A DNA stretch of 29,504 bases. It comes from Candidatus Peregrinibacteria bacterium. Lineage in GTDB: Bacteria; Patescibacteriota; Gracilibacteria; Peribacterales; Peribacteraceae. The DNA lies in assembly GCA_016201685.1 (NCBI GenBank), contig JACQCJ010000014.1, forward strand, positions 1 through 29,504, written 5' to 3'. The notes under the pieces were generated by a model, which searched no databases, was not told the origin of the DNA, and saw only the letters and a program-made list of their open reading frames with translations. A program made the position numbers and the translations under genes. Positions within the stretch are counted from its first letter, which is position 1, and each line of letters opens with the position of its first letter. This document shows, in pieces, positions 7,051 through 15,034 of this stretch.

Positions 7051-8217
7051 ATGCACATGAAATTTTCCTGCTCCACAGCGGATTTCCTTCAGGCGCTCCA
7101 ATTGGTCGCACGGGCAATCGGCGGGCAGCAGGCGCTGCCGATTTTGGGGAACATCCTCATTGAGGTCAGTGAGAATCACTGTCGTGTAAGCGCAACGGAT
7201 TTGGAATTGAGTATCATCACCACCCTCCCCGCGAACGTCGAGAGTGAAGGGGTAATCACCCTCCCCGCGAAGGCCATCTTGAATTTCACGCAATACAATA
7301 ACGATCCGGAAGTGCTCCTAGAAACAAATGAAGGCACGCATGTCCGGTGCACCTCACAACACACAAAAACAATGATCGCGGGGGAAGCTGCGAGCGAGTA
7401 TCCCACCATCACCCAACTCGAGGCACAACAAACATTCACCTTTGAAGTGGAGCCGCTCCTTCAAGCGCTCCATCTTGTCACCTTTGCATCGGCCCGTACA
7501 ACACTGCGCCCCGTACTCTCCGGCGTTTCTATAAAGAAGGAAAAGGAAAAACTCATCCTTGTGGCGACGGACAGCTATCGCCTCTCAGAGTACGCACTCA
7601 ATATCCAAGGCGCCCCCGAAGAAATTTCCTGCATCATTCCCGCGAAGATTCTCGAAGAGCTCATGATCATCCTTGCCGGGAGGAAGCCAGAGAGGGGCAT
7701 GGAGAAGAAATCGGAAAAGGAACAGGCGCGGGAGAGCACAACCCTCGCGGAAGTAGCCCTTAGTAAGCAGCAGATCGGGCTCACGATCGGGTCTACCCAT
7801 CTCCTCTCCCGCCTCATCGACGGAAAATTCCCGGATTACCAGCAGATTATTCCCAAAGAACCCGTCACAAAAGTACTCTTCCCCACCCAAGATCTCACAA
7901 CCGCCGTCAAGCGCATGCACTACTTCGCCAAAGAAATAAACAACAATCTCACCTTCCACTGCGGCAGAAACGAAACGAGGATCATCACGCCGCAGACGCA
8001 AATCGGCCGCGACGAAGCGACCATCAATGCGGAGGCGACGGGCCCCGAGAACAAGATCGCCCTCAGCTCCTCCTTCCTCATCGATTTCCTCGAGCACATT
8101 CACGATGACATCCTGGAGATGCACGTCACCGACAGTATGCATCCCGCCGTCTTCCGCCTCCCGAGCGAGCCCACCTTCCTCCACCTTATCATGCCGCTTC
8201 GGATGCAGGAGGAATAG
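7051..8217 (+). CDS. dnaN: DNA polymerase III beta subunit (sliding clamp)
   Basis: Dimeric ring that tethers the replicative polymerase and many repair proteins to DNA. At 388 residues it has near-normal length, with three repeated clamp domains. Recognisable segments are FSCSTADFLQALQLVARAIG and LPILGNILIEVSENHCRVSA at the start, VLSGVSIKKEKEKLILVATD and SYRLSEYALNI in the middle, RLIDGKFPDYQQIIP, and a C-terminal HLIMPLRMQEE that carries the conserved LIMPLR strand of the clamp pocket. A charged insertion (about 210-230, GMEKKSEKEQARES) is longer than usual. Translation may begin at ATG 7051 or ATG 7057 (MKFSC fits homologs better). No Shine-Dalgarno site is visible. It follows the DnaA-box cluster directly, and its stop codon abuts the ATG of a decayed antitoxin gene. 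Confidence 0.97.
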   Translation: MHMKFSCSTADFLQALQLVARAIGGQQALPILGNILIEVSENHCRVSATDLELSIITTLPANVESEGVITLPAKAILNFTQYNNDPEVLLETNEGTHVRCTSQHTKTMIAGEAASEYPTITQLEAQQTFTFEVEPLLQALHLVTFASARTTLRPVLSGVSIKKEKEKLILVATDSYRLSEYALNIQGAPEEISCIIPAKILEELMIILAGRKPERGMEKKSEKEQARESTTLAEVALSKQQIGLTIGSTHLLSRLIDGKFPDYQQIIPKEPVTKVLFPTQDLTTAVKRMHYFAKEINNNLTFHCGRNETRIITPQTQIGRDEATINAEATGPENKIALSSSFLIDFLEHIHDDILEMHVTDSMHPAVFRLPSEPTFLHLIMPLRMQEE

Positions 8218-8480
8218 ATGTCTGCATTCTCCTTGAATCCGTCTGAAGGTACGAAGCCAAGACCAATCTGCCCGCACTCCTCACGCGGGTCGCCCGTGAT
8301 GAAAAAATCCTCGTCACCCGCCGCGGGGTGCCTGTGGCGCTCCTTTCGCCTCCTCCGCAGCGGAGCGAGAAGGATGTTGTAACAGTCGTTGAGGAAATGC
8401 TCGCCTACCGCAACTCCCGCAAGCGCACGCTCGGAAAACTCACAGTCCGCCAGCTCATTGAAGAAGGTCGTCGTTTCTAG
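8218..8480 (+). pseudogene. Phd/YefM-type antitoxin, frameshifted
   Basis: From 8250 the frame reads YEAKTNLPALLTRVARDEK, ILVTRRGVPVALLSPPP, then a toxin-binding tail (VVEEMLAYRN... LTVRQLIEEGRRF, stop 8478-8480). This is the classic Phd/YefM pattern in which the N-terminal half binds DNA and the tail blocks a toxin. The natural start is the ATG at 8218, immediately after the dnaN stop, giving MSAFSLNPSEG, but it is in a different frame; an indel around 8245-8250 separates them. No in-frame ATG restores the N-terminus. The PIN-domain toxin relic follows in the same frame 18 bases later. The antitoxin is probably non-functional. Confidence 0.7.
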
Positions 8481-8498
8481 TTTTTCTCGCCACATCCT

Positions 8499-8942
8499 AT
8501 AGCGTCCAAGAACCATGCGTCGGCTGTCGTTCTCGATGGTTCGGTTGCAGTGGCGTGGTGCTTTTCCGACGAAGCCGACCCGTATGCCGATCGGATTGCC
8601 GGTGCGTTCCCTTCTCTCCAGGCCGTGGTACCCGCAGTCTGGCATTGGGAGGTTGTCAATGCTCTGCTGATGGGCGAGCGGCGCAAACGGTCCCTGCCGG
8701 CGGATACGGCCCATTGGCTGGCATACCTCCGCTCGCTTCCGGTCATTGTGGACGAGGAGAGCGCAGGACATTCTTGGACTGAGGTCGTGGCTCTCGCCCG
8801 CGCCCACAACCTCTCCTCCTACGACGCCGCGTATCTGGAACTCGCCCTGCGCCGCCATTTGCCGCTGGCAACGCTCGACCTGCGTCCAAGGTGTGCCTGT
8901 TTCTTGCCGTCCTTGCATTTCTATGCCACGATATGCACATGA
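8499..8942 (+). pseudogene. vapC: PIN-domain toxin (VapC type), start codon lost and C-terminus damaged
   Basis: VapC toxins are Mg-dependent RNases. The frame reads SAVVLDGSVAVAWCFSDEAD (first acidic residue), VPAVWHWEVVNALLMGERR (conserved Glu), SSYDAAYLELALRRHLPLAT and LD (later acidic residues), so the fold is complete to about residue 130. Two defects are visible. First, in the frame from the antitoxin stop there is no ATG, GTG or TTG before the first catalytic strand; ATA at 8499 stands where a start is expected, and the first usable GTG (8550) would delete the essential Asp. Second, after LATLDLR the expected helix is missing and another frame resumes with QGVPVS. The TGA at 8940-8942 overlaps the next antitoxin's ATG. 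Confidence 0.7.
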
Positions 8943-9106
8943 AAAGATGGATGACTGCGACGGAGGCACGGAAGAATTTCTACGCTGTCGTTGTTGCAAC
9001 GAAGCATCCGGGAATTTCCGTCGCGATAACGCATCGAGGGATACCTACGGTCGTCGCGATGTCATCCGAGGAATTCGAAAGGTGGCAGGGGGCAATGAAG
9101 AAATGA
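8939..9106 (+). CDS. Orphan YefM/Phd-family antitoxin, short
   Basis: A 55-residue protein: MKRWMTATEARKNFYAVVVA, then PGISVAITHRGIPTVVAMSS and EEFERWQGAMKK. It is closely related to the RelB-type antitoxin at 20078 (shared TATEAR/SATEAR, PG.SV.IT, V.MS..EFE.WQ). It ends where that protein continues with its toxin-binding tail, and no RelE-type toxin follows. Starts at ATG 8933 and 8939 are both possible; 8939 overlaps the preceding PIN-gene stop as ATGA. Upstream, TTGCCG, 17 bases, CACGAT, 6 bases, ATG repeats the promoter layout of the 20078 antitoxin. It is probably a leftover autorepressor-like DNA-binding protein. Confidence 0.65.
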   Translation: MKRWMTATEARKNFYAVVVATKHPGISVAITHRGIPTVVAMSSEEFERWQGAMKK

Positions 9107-9128
9107 CAGAAATCGTGATCAAAACCCC

Positions 9129-9158
9129 TTGAATCCCCCCCCGCAACATTGCTACACT
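9129..9158 (+). promoter_or_regulatory. Candidate promoter upstream of mfd
   Basis: TTGAAT (9129-9134), an 18-base C-rich spacer, then TACACT (9153-9158). It is the best -35/-10 pair in the 175-base gap between the orphan antitoxin and mfd. The leader to the mfd ATG would be about 115 bases. Confidence 0.45.
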
Positions 9159-9281
9159 GTGAGCAAGCATCGATGATCAAGAAGTTCCCCCAGGGCGGGG
9201 GCCGTTCGGTTGTCATCCAATGCACGCATTGTTCGTCTTCGCGAGTGCGAGTCTGTGATGCCATAACAATCTTTCGTTTCC

Positions 9282-12200
9282 ATGAAGCCATCGCTCCTTC
9301 TTGGGAAGGAGACCCATCGGGAATTGCATGAGCTTCTCCGTAAAGAGAAGCGTCTTGTGCTATCCGGCGCGGCGAATGAAACCGCCAAAGCGCTGCTGCT
9401 CAGCCACCTCCTCTCCTTCCATCCACAGCCTGCTCTTCTGGTCACATCCACTGAGGCCTCGGGCGAGGCGCTACAGCATTGGATCTCGTTCTTCGAGCAA
9501 CAATCGCAGAGTTTGGAGCCGGTGACGGACGACGAAGGGCGGCTCATCCCAGGACATCTCCAGTGTTTCCTGCGGTTCATGCAAGCCGCAGAAAACAATC
9601 TCGCCGAAGTCTTCGTTCTTCCGCGCGCGACGTGGGATGCGCCCTTCCCGCTCTTCGCCGACATGCGCAAGCGCTCGGTCGCTCTCCGGGTGGGCCAGAC
9701 GCTGCAATTCACCGAATTCTTCGAATCGCTCATCGAGCGCGGGTACCGGCACGGCGACGACCTCTACCTCCACCCCGGGGAGTACCGCCGCATCGGCGAC
9801 GTCCTCGACATCTTCCCGATGCAGTCCTCGCATCCCTATCGCGTCATGTTCACTTTCGAGAAGGTGGAGAGCATTCTCGCAGTCGATTCTGCCAACCTCT
9901 CCAAAACGGAGGACGCCAGCGAGGAACTCGTGATCTTCCCTGCGACGTACGACAGAGAAGCGCCGCTCGCGGGTCAATTCCCCGATGGCACGCTCCTCGT
10001 TCTCGATGATCAAGACGATCTCGAGTTGCCGCGCGGGGTATCCGCGCTTTCCTTTACCGCATTCCCCGAGTCCCAAGAACACCACGCGCACCTGCGCTAC
10101 CTCTCCGTCCTCAAGTTCTACACGCTCACGGACTTCCTCAATGACCTCCGGGACAAGCTCCAGCAGGAATGGACGATCGTGATCGTGAGCAAACGCACCG
10201 AGGAACTCGAAGAGATTTTCAAGGAGGAGCGGATTCCCCATGAATGTTGTCGGTTGCCGGACCGCGCTTTGTTACCCAATGAAGGAAGAAACCGGCAACA
10301 GGAAACAAAAAGCGATCCGGTCACAAACACGAGCGGAAAAGTTCTGCTCGTTCCCGCCCGCGAAGACGATCTTCTTCCTCATTCTCTCCAGAATCCCGAT
10401 CTCCGGTGCGCGCTGCTCACGGACCGGGAGATTTTTTCGCTGAAGAAAGGAAGCAGGGAACGCAGCGTGGCCAAGCTCGCTCTCGACTTCATCACGTCGC
10501 TCCAGGCGGGCGATTACGTCGTGCACATGGATCACGGCATCGGGCACTTCGAGGGCATGACGCAGAAGGAGATCGATGATGTCTCGCGCGAGTACCTCGA
10601 GCTCACGTACGCCGGGGGCGACAAGCTCTTCGTCCCCGTCGATCAGGCCGACAAGCTCAGCAAGTTCGTCCACGAGGAAGGCGAGGAGCCCGTCCTCACC
10701 AGGCTCGGGACCGTCGAGTGGAAGCGCGTGACGGAGAAGATGCGCGCGGAGACGAAGGAGATCGCGAAGGAGCTCCTGGGCCTCTACGCCAAGCGTGCGA
10801 AGAGCAAGGGATTCGGCTTCGGGGAGGACAGCAAGGAGCAGCATGCCTTCGATGCGGCATTCGCCTACACCGAGACGCCGGGCCAGATGAAGGCGATCAA
10901 GGACATCAAGGCCGACATGGAGAGCGAACACCCGATGGACCGGCTCATCTGCGGCGATGTGGGCTTCGGCAAAACCGAAGTCGCGATGCGCGCCGCATTC
11001 AAGGCGGTGCAGGGAGGCAAGCAAGTGGCGATCATCGCTCCGATCACGATCCTCGCCGATCAGCACTACCGAAACTTCCTCGAGCGCATGAAGAATTTCT
11101 TCGCCCTTCCCGGATCCAAGGTGCCGATCCGGATCGAAATGCTCAGTCGCTTCCGCTCACCTGTGCAGCAGAAGGTGACGCTCGAAGGGTTGCGGAAGGG
11201 GGACGTCCACATCGTCATCGGCACGCATCGCCTGCTCCAGGAAGACGTGAAATTCTTCGATCTGGGGCTCGTGATCATCGACGAAGAGCAGCGCTTCGGT
11301 GTCAAGCAGAAGGAGAAATTCAAGGAGATGCGCGCCTCGGTGGACATCCTCACCCTCACGGCGACGCCGATTCCCCGCACCTTGAACCTCGGTCTCCACA
11401 AGCTGCGCGACATCACGACGATCACAACTCCCCCGCCCGGCCGCCTCCCCATCATCACCGAGGTTCGCAAGTACAGCGATGAACTCGTTCGCCAGGCGAT
11501 CCTCGCCGAGATCAGGCGCGGTGATCCAGTCCAATCAGACGGCAGTGCGAGCGGCCCCGTCCGACCAGACGGTAGCACCCGCCCGAGCCGGGCGGGCGGG
11601 CAGTGCTTCGTTCTCCACAACCGAGTCGAGACGATCGATGCGTTCGCGCAGAAGCTGCGGACCCTCATCCCCGAGGCGACGTTCGTCGTCGGTCACGGGC
11701 AGCTCAAGTCGGAATACCTGGAAGAGCGCATCATCGCGTTCAAGGAGGGCAAGTACGACGTCCTCGTCTCCTCCACGATCATTGAGAACGGCATCGATCT
11801 CCCCCGCGCGAACACGCTCATCGTCAACGAAGCTGAACGTTTCGGCCTTGCTCAATTGTATCAGTTGCGGGGTCGCGTCGGGCGCAGCAAAGTCCAGGCG
11901 TACGCGTACTTCCTCTACCACACCCAGAAGCTCAAGGACGACGCCAAGAAGCGACTGCGCGCCATCGTGGAGGCATGCGAACTCGGCTCGGGCTTCCAGG
12001 TGGCCATGCGCGATCTGGAGATCCGCGGCGCCGGTGAAATCCTCGGCGCGAACCAGTCGGGCACCATGCAGACGGTCGGGGTCAGTCATTATCTGCGCAT
12101 GCTCAAGAACGCCGTGGAAGAACTCAAGGGTGGCCGCAAGGGCGCAATCGAAGAGGAACAGCAGGTAGAGATCCAGCTTCCCGTCGAAGCCCTCATTCCC

Positions 12201-12629
12201 TCCTTCTACATCACCGACAATGAGGAGAAAATTTCCGTCTACCAGAAGCTTGCGGGGAGCGAGGACGAATCGATTCTCAAGGAATTCGAGACCGACCTGC
12301 ACGAGGAGTACGGCCCCTTCCCCGAGCAAGTCCGCTCCCTCTTCGCGATCCTCCGTCTGAAGATGGCCTGCCGCCGGGTGGGTGTCGCGCGAGTGAAACA
12401 AGAAGATCACGACATCATTGTCACGCTCAGCGCGCGCGTCACGGCCAAAGAGATCCTGCAACTCCTCAGCGTGAATCCGCAGTGGAAGATCAGCGGTTCC
12501 ACGATCCGCATCGAGCAGTCCGCGCTCGAGAACCGCGCGAAGGGGGAAGCTTGGCTCACCGAGCTCACGCGAGAGACTGATCTGCTCGTGAAGAAGAGAG
12601 AGGGGAAGAAGGAGAAGGTGACAGGGTGA
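9282..12629 (+). CDS. mfd: Transcription-repair coupling factor Mfd
   Basis: ATP-driven DNA translocase that removes RNA polymerase stalled at lesions and recruits UvrA. At 1115 residues it is close to the usual length. The order is a UvrB-homologous N-terminal part (about 1-320), an RNA-polymerase-interacting domain (LQAGDYVVHMDHGIGHFEGM, about 405-425, through FVPVDQADKLSKFV), and a RecG-like helicase (GDVGFGKTEVAMR near 557, DEEQRFGVKQKEK, TATPIPRTL, LRGRVGRSKVQAYAYF, the TRG-type REIRGAGEILGANQSG). A C-terminal TRCF domain follows. Two poorly conserved insertions coincide with repeats: one at about residues 322-345 (heptamer hairpin 10246-10310), the other at about 749-772 (30-bp direct repeat plus palindrome, 11529-11596). 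The gene converges with uvrB, another nucleotide-excision-repair gene. Confidence 0.97.
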   Translation: MKPSLLLGKETHRELHELLRKEKRLVLSGAANETAKALLLSHLLSFHPQPALLVTSTEASGEALQHWISFFEQQSQSLEPVTDDEGRLIPGHLQCFLRFMQAAENNLAEVFVLPRATWDAPFPLFADMRKRSVALRVGQTLQFTEFFESLIERGYRHGDDLYLHPGEYRRIGDVLDIFPMQSSHPYRVMFTFEKVESILAVDSANLSKTEDASEELVIFPATYDREAPLAGQFPDGTLLVLDDQDDLELPRGVSALSFTAFPESQEHHAHLRYLSVLKFYTLTDFLNDLRDKLQQEWTIVIVSKRTEELEEIFKEERIPHECCRLPDRALLPNEGRNRQQETKSDPVTNTSGKVLLVPAREDDLLPHSLQNPDLRCALLTDREIFSLKKGSRERSVAKLALDFITSLQAGDYVVHMDHGIGHFEGMTQKEIDDVSREYLELTYAGGDKLFVPVDQADKLSKFVHEEGEEPVLTRLGTVEWKRVTEKMRAETKEIAKELLGLYAKRAKSKGFGFGEDSKEQHAFDAAFAYTETPGQMKAIKDIKADMESEHPMDRLICGDVGFGKTEVAMRAAFKAVQGGKQVAIIAPITILADQHYRNFLERMKNFFALPGSKVPIRIEMLSRFRSPVQQKVTLEGLRKGDVHIVIGTHRLLQEDVKFFDLGLVIIDEEQRFGVKQKEKFKEMRASVDILTLTATPIPRTLNLGLHKLRDITTITTPPPGRLPIITEVRKYSDELVRQAILAEIRRGDPVQSDGSASGPVRPDGSTRPSRAGGQCFVLHNRVETIDAFAQKLRTLIPEATFVVGHGQLKSEYLEERIIAFKEGKYDVLVSSTIIENGIDLPRANTLIVNEAERFGLAQLYQLRGRVGRSKVQAYAYFLYHTQKLKDDAKKRLRAIVEACELGSGFQVAMRDLEIRGAGEILGANQSGTMQTVGVSHYLRMLKNAVEELKGGRKGAIEEEQQVEIQLPVEALIPSFYITDNEEKISVYQKLAGSEDESILKEFETDLHEEYGPFPEQVRSLFAILRLKMACRRVGVARVKQEDHDIIVTLSARVTAKEILQLLSVNPQWKISGSTIRIEQSALENRAKGEAWLTELTRETDLLVKKREGKKEKVTG
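10246..10310. repeat. Inverted heptamer-type element inside mfd
   Basis: GTTGCCGG at 10253-10260 is the exact reverse complement of CCGGCAAC at 10292-10299. Each arm extends as loose 7-base units (GTTGTCG, GTTGCCG on the left; CGGCAAC, AGGAAAC, AAAAAGC on the right). It is translated in frame as part of a Gln/Asn/Lys-rich linker before the Mfd strand GKVLLVPARE. Confidence 0.6.
11529..11596. repeat. 30-bp direct repeat plus palindrome inside mfd
   Basis: Units at 11529-11558 and 11559-11588 share GTCC, CAGACGG and AG at the same offsets. CCCGCCCG (11578-11585) pairs perfectly with CGGGCGGG (11589-11596) around AGC. In frame it inserts a Gly/Ser/Pro/Asp-rich loop (about VQSDGSASG, VRPDGSTRPSRAGG) where Mfd and RecG proteins pass directly from the helicase strand to the QxFVxxNxV segment. 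Confidence 0.75.
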
Positions 12630-12665
12630 ATTCGTATGAACGCATGAAAAGAGCATGAGAGCTAC

Positions 12666-12703
12666 AGAGATGACTTCCAAGAAGCATCTCTCATCAATTT
12701 TTT
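12666..12703 (+). terminator. Intrinsic terminator after mfd
   Basis: AGAGATG (12666-12672) and CATCTCT (12685-12691) form a stem with a 12-base loop, followed by TCATCAATTTTTT. It lies 37 bases past the mfd stop. Confidence 0.6.
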
Positions 12704-12801
12704 GCAATGGACCGAATCATGGCTTATGAATGGGATGATTGACGTTCTGCTCCTACGAAGAACGCTCTACAACTCCCTCCGCAACAGCTCCATTTCATCC
12801 C

Positions 12802-12826
12802 TCATGCTTCGACAGGCTCAGCATGA
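12802..12826. repeat. Dispersed GACAGGCTCAGC-type hairpin after uvrB
   Basis: TCATGCT (12802-12808) and AGCATGA (12820-12826) enclose TCGACAGGCTC. It starts five bases beyond the uvrB stop and could end that transcript. The same core (CCTTCGA / CTCAGG) recurs at 15418, 16383 and 21290. The rest of the 200-base gap between mfd and uvrB holds no gene I can support. Confidence 0.65.
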
Positions 12827-12831
12827 CAATG

Positions 12832-14820
12832 TCAGAGTTCACGTCGGAGTAATTCAACCTCGTCTCGAAGATCGGCAGCCTTCTCGAACTCCAAGTTCTG
12901 CGCCGCCAATTCCATCTGCTTCTCGAGCTCGTCCATCAATCTCTTCTTCTCATCCTTGGGGATCTTCGTGTGATCGTAGCGCGGGCGGCGCAGCTCGAGC
13001 TTGCGTGATTCCTCCGCAATGTCATGGACCGCCTTCACGATCGTCTGGGGGGTGATGCCGTGCTCTTCGTTGTGCTTCTGTTGGATCGCGCGGCGGCGGT
13101 TGGTCTCCGCGATCGCCTGCTCCATCGCCACCGTCATCGTATCCGCGTAGAGGGTCACGTGGCCGTTCACATTGCGAGCCGCCCGCCCGATCGTTTGAAT
13201 CAGCGCGTCGCGAGAGCGCAGGAAGCCCTGCTTGTTGGCATCGAGGATCGCGATGAAGCTGACCTCGGGAAGATCGAGGCCTTCGCGGAGAAGGTTGATT
13301 CCGACGAGGATGTCGATGGCGCCGATCCTGAGTTGCCGCAGGATTTCGATGCGTTCGAGCGTCTCGACATCGCTGTGGAGGTAGCGGACTCTGTGGCCGG
13401 CATCCTTGAGGTACTGCGTCAGAGCTTCGGCCATCTTCTTGGTGAGTGTCGTGATGAGGATGCGCTCGCCGCGTTTGATCGTCCCCTGCACTTCCTCCGC
13501 GATGTCGTCGATCTGGTGCTCGCCGGGCTTGACCGTGACGACCGGATCGAGGAGGCCGGTGGGCCGGATGATCTGCTCGACGAGGTTCGCCTTGGGCGTG
13601 TGCTCGTACTCGTACCTGGCGGGCGTGGCGGAGACGTAGAGGCGCTGGCCGACGCGCTCTTCGAATTCCTCGAATTTGAGCGGACGATTGTCGTGCGCGG
13701 AGGGGAGGCGGAAGCCGTAGTCGACGAGCGTCTGCTTGCGGCTGCGGTTGCCCTCGTACATGCCGCCGACCTGCGGGATCGAGATGTGCGATTCATCGAC
13801 GATGAGGAGGAAGTCGTCGGGGAAGTAATCGAGGAGCGTCGAAGGAGGCGAACCGGGAACTTGATCATTGAGGTAGCGCACGTAGTTCTCGATCCCCGTG
13901 CAGTAGCCCGTCTCCTTGAGCATCTCGATGTCGTATTCCGTGCGTGCACGGATGCGCTCGGCTTTCACGAGCTCATTTGCAGCCAGAAATTCCTTCTCGC
14001 GCAGGTTGAGCTCAGTCTTGATGCCATCGACGGCCTGATCGATCTTCTCCTTGGTGGTCACGTTGTGCGCGGCGGGGAAGATCATCACCTGCTGCAGATC
14101 GTTGATGAGCTCGCCCGTGAAGCAATCGACCTCTTGGATCGTCTCGATCTCGTCGAACGGGAGTTCCATGCGGATCACGGTGTCGCCGCTGGGCGGGAAG
14201 ATTTCGACGGTGTCGCCGAGCACGTGGAACATGCCCTGCTTGAAGTCCATACCGGAGCGGCGGTACTGGATGTCGGTCAGGCGGCGCAGGAGCTGGTCAC
14301 GCTTGATCTGCTGCCCACGCTCGAGCGTCATCGCAAGCGCTTCGTAGTCCTCCACGTTGCCGAGCCCGTAGATACAACTGACCGAGGCGACAATGAGGAC
14401 GTCTCGGCGCGTGAGGAGGTTGAACGTTGCCGCGTGACGGAACTTCTCGATCTCTTCATTGATCGAGGCGTCTTTCTCGATGTACGTGTCAGTGGTGGGC
14501 AGATACGCCTCCGGCTGATAGTAATCGTAGTAGGAGACGAAGTAGGAAATGGCGTTCTGGGGGAAGAAGCCCTGGAACTCCGAACAGAGCTGCGCCGCCA
14601 AGGTCTTATTGTGCGCGAGGACGAGCGTTGGGCGTTGCACTTCCTGGATGATGTTCGCCATGGTGAACGTTTTGCCCGTGCCCGTGGCGCCGAGGAGGGT
14701 TTGATGCTTTTCGCCCGCTCGGAGACCTTTGACCAATTTTTCGATCGCCTTGGGCTGGTCGCCGGTGGGGGAGAACGGGGCAATGAGGTGAAAGGGTTTG
14801 CTTTCCATGAGTTGGGGCAT
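12832..14820 (-). CDS. uvrB: Excinuclease ABC subunit B
   Basis: Damage-verification helicase of nucleotide excision repair; it receives damaged DNA from UvrA and recruits UvrC. At 662 residues it has normal length. Walker A GATGTGKT is at 44-51. The beta-hairpin that clamps the strand (SYYDYYQPEAYLP) follows, then DEAD-like VDESHISIPQVGGMYEG, helicase motifs (VSATPARYE, GINLLREGLDLPEVSFIAIL, QTIGRAARNVNG) and a C-terminal UVR domain (ELEKQMELAAQNLEFEKAAD) that contacts UvrC. The start could be ATG 14820 or ATG 14808 (MESKPF); the second better matches the length before the conserved core. The gene converges with mfd and is divergent from serS. Confidence 0.98.
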   Translation of the reverse strand: MPQLMESKPFHLIAPFSPTGDQPKAIEKLVKGLRAGEKHQTLLGATGTGKTFTMANIIQEVQRPTLVLAHNKTLAAQLCSEFQGFFPQNAISYFVSYYDYYQPEAYLPTTDTYIEKDASINEEIEKFRHAATFNLLTRRDVLIVASVSCIYGLGNVEDYEALAMTLERGQQIKRDQLLRRLTDIQYRRSGMDFKQGMFHVLGDTVEIFPPSGDTVIRMELPFDEIETIQEVDCFTGELINDLQQVMIFPAAHNVTTKEKIDQAVDGIKTELNLREKEFLAANELVKAERIRARTEYDIEMLKETGYCTGIENYVRYLNDQVPGSPPSTLLDYFPDDFLLIVDESHISIPQVGGMYEGNRSRKQTLVDYGFRLPSAHDNRPLKFEEFEERVGQRLYVSATPARYEYEHTPKANLVEQIIRPTGLLDPVVTVKPGEHQIDDIAEEVQGTIKRGERILITTLTKKMAEALTQYLKDAGHRVRYLHSDVETLERIEILRQLRIGAIDILVGINLLREGLDLPEVSFIAILDANKQGFLRSRDALIQTIGRAARNVNGHVTLYADTMTVAMEQAIAETNRRRAIQQKHNEEHGITPQTIVKAVHDIAEESRKLELRRPRYDHTKIPKDEKKRLMDELEKQMELAAQNLEFEKAADLRDEVELLRREL

Positions 14821-14934
14821 GGTAGCAGAAATTCCGACTCCGGGAAATCTACGGATCCCGCGCGCGCTCCGTAAATAATGAGCTCTTTATTGTGCACAAA
14901 GAGGAATATCCTCTTGTGGAAACCCAGTGCGATT

Positions 14935-14972
14935 TTCTTCACGAGGCAATGGATGGTACGATCCGAGGGAGG
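14935..14972 (+). promoter_or_regulatory. Promoter and strong Shine-Dalgarno for the serS leader ORF
   Basis: TTCTTC (14935-14940), a 16-base spacer and TACGAT (14957-14962) precede GGGAGG (14967-14972), which lies eight bases before the ATG at 14981. The clear Shine-Dalgarno site is unusual in this window. A bulged inverted repeat (CACAAAGAGG / CCTCTTGTG, about 14895-14918) lies just upstream. Confidence 0.4.
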
Positions 14973-14980
14973 AAGAATAC

Positions 14981-15034
14981 ATGAATGAAACCGCTTTCTT
15001 CGTGGATTCGATTCTTCTACGCTGTCGTTCATGA
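14981..15034 (+). CDS. 17-codon leader peptide ORF overlapping serS
   Basis: ATG at 14981 follows GGGAGG by eight bases and encodes MNETAFFVDSILLRCRS. Its TGA (15032-15034) overlaps the serS ATG as ATGA, with a serine codon (TCA) last before the stop. This suggests translational coupling, and possibly a serine-sensing leader, although only two serine codons are present. An alternative view is that serS has its own -10 (TACGCT, 15018-15023) seven bases upstream of its start, making this short ORF accidental. Both readings are inferences. Confidence 0.35.
   Translation: MNETAFFVDSILLRCRS

Noticed and set aside
9173..9331. Small zinc-ribbon-like frame (CTHCSSSRVRVC) before mfd
   Set aside because: It has too few cysteines, runs into the mfd coding region and has no support beyond one CxxC.
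13024..14874. Long open frame (616 codons) on the plus strand opposite uvrB
   Set aside because: It mirrors uvrB exactly, is rich in Asp/Arg/Val from complementary codons and shows no motif. Similar long shadows lie opposite mfd, pheT, the GlmU-like gene and the ABC exporter.
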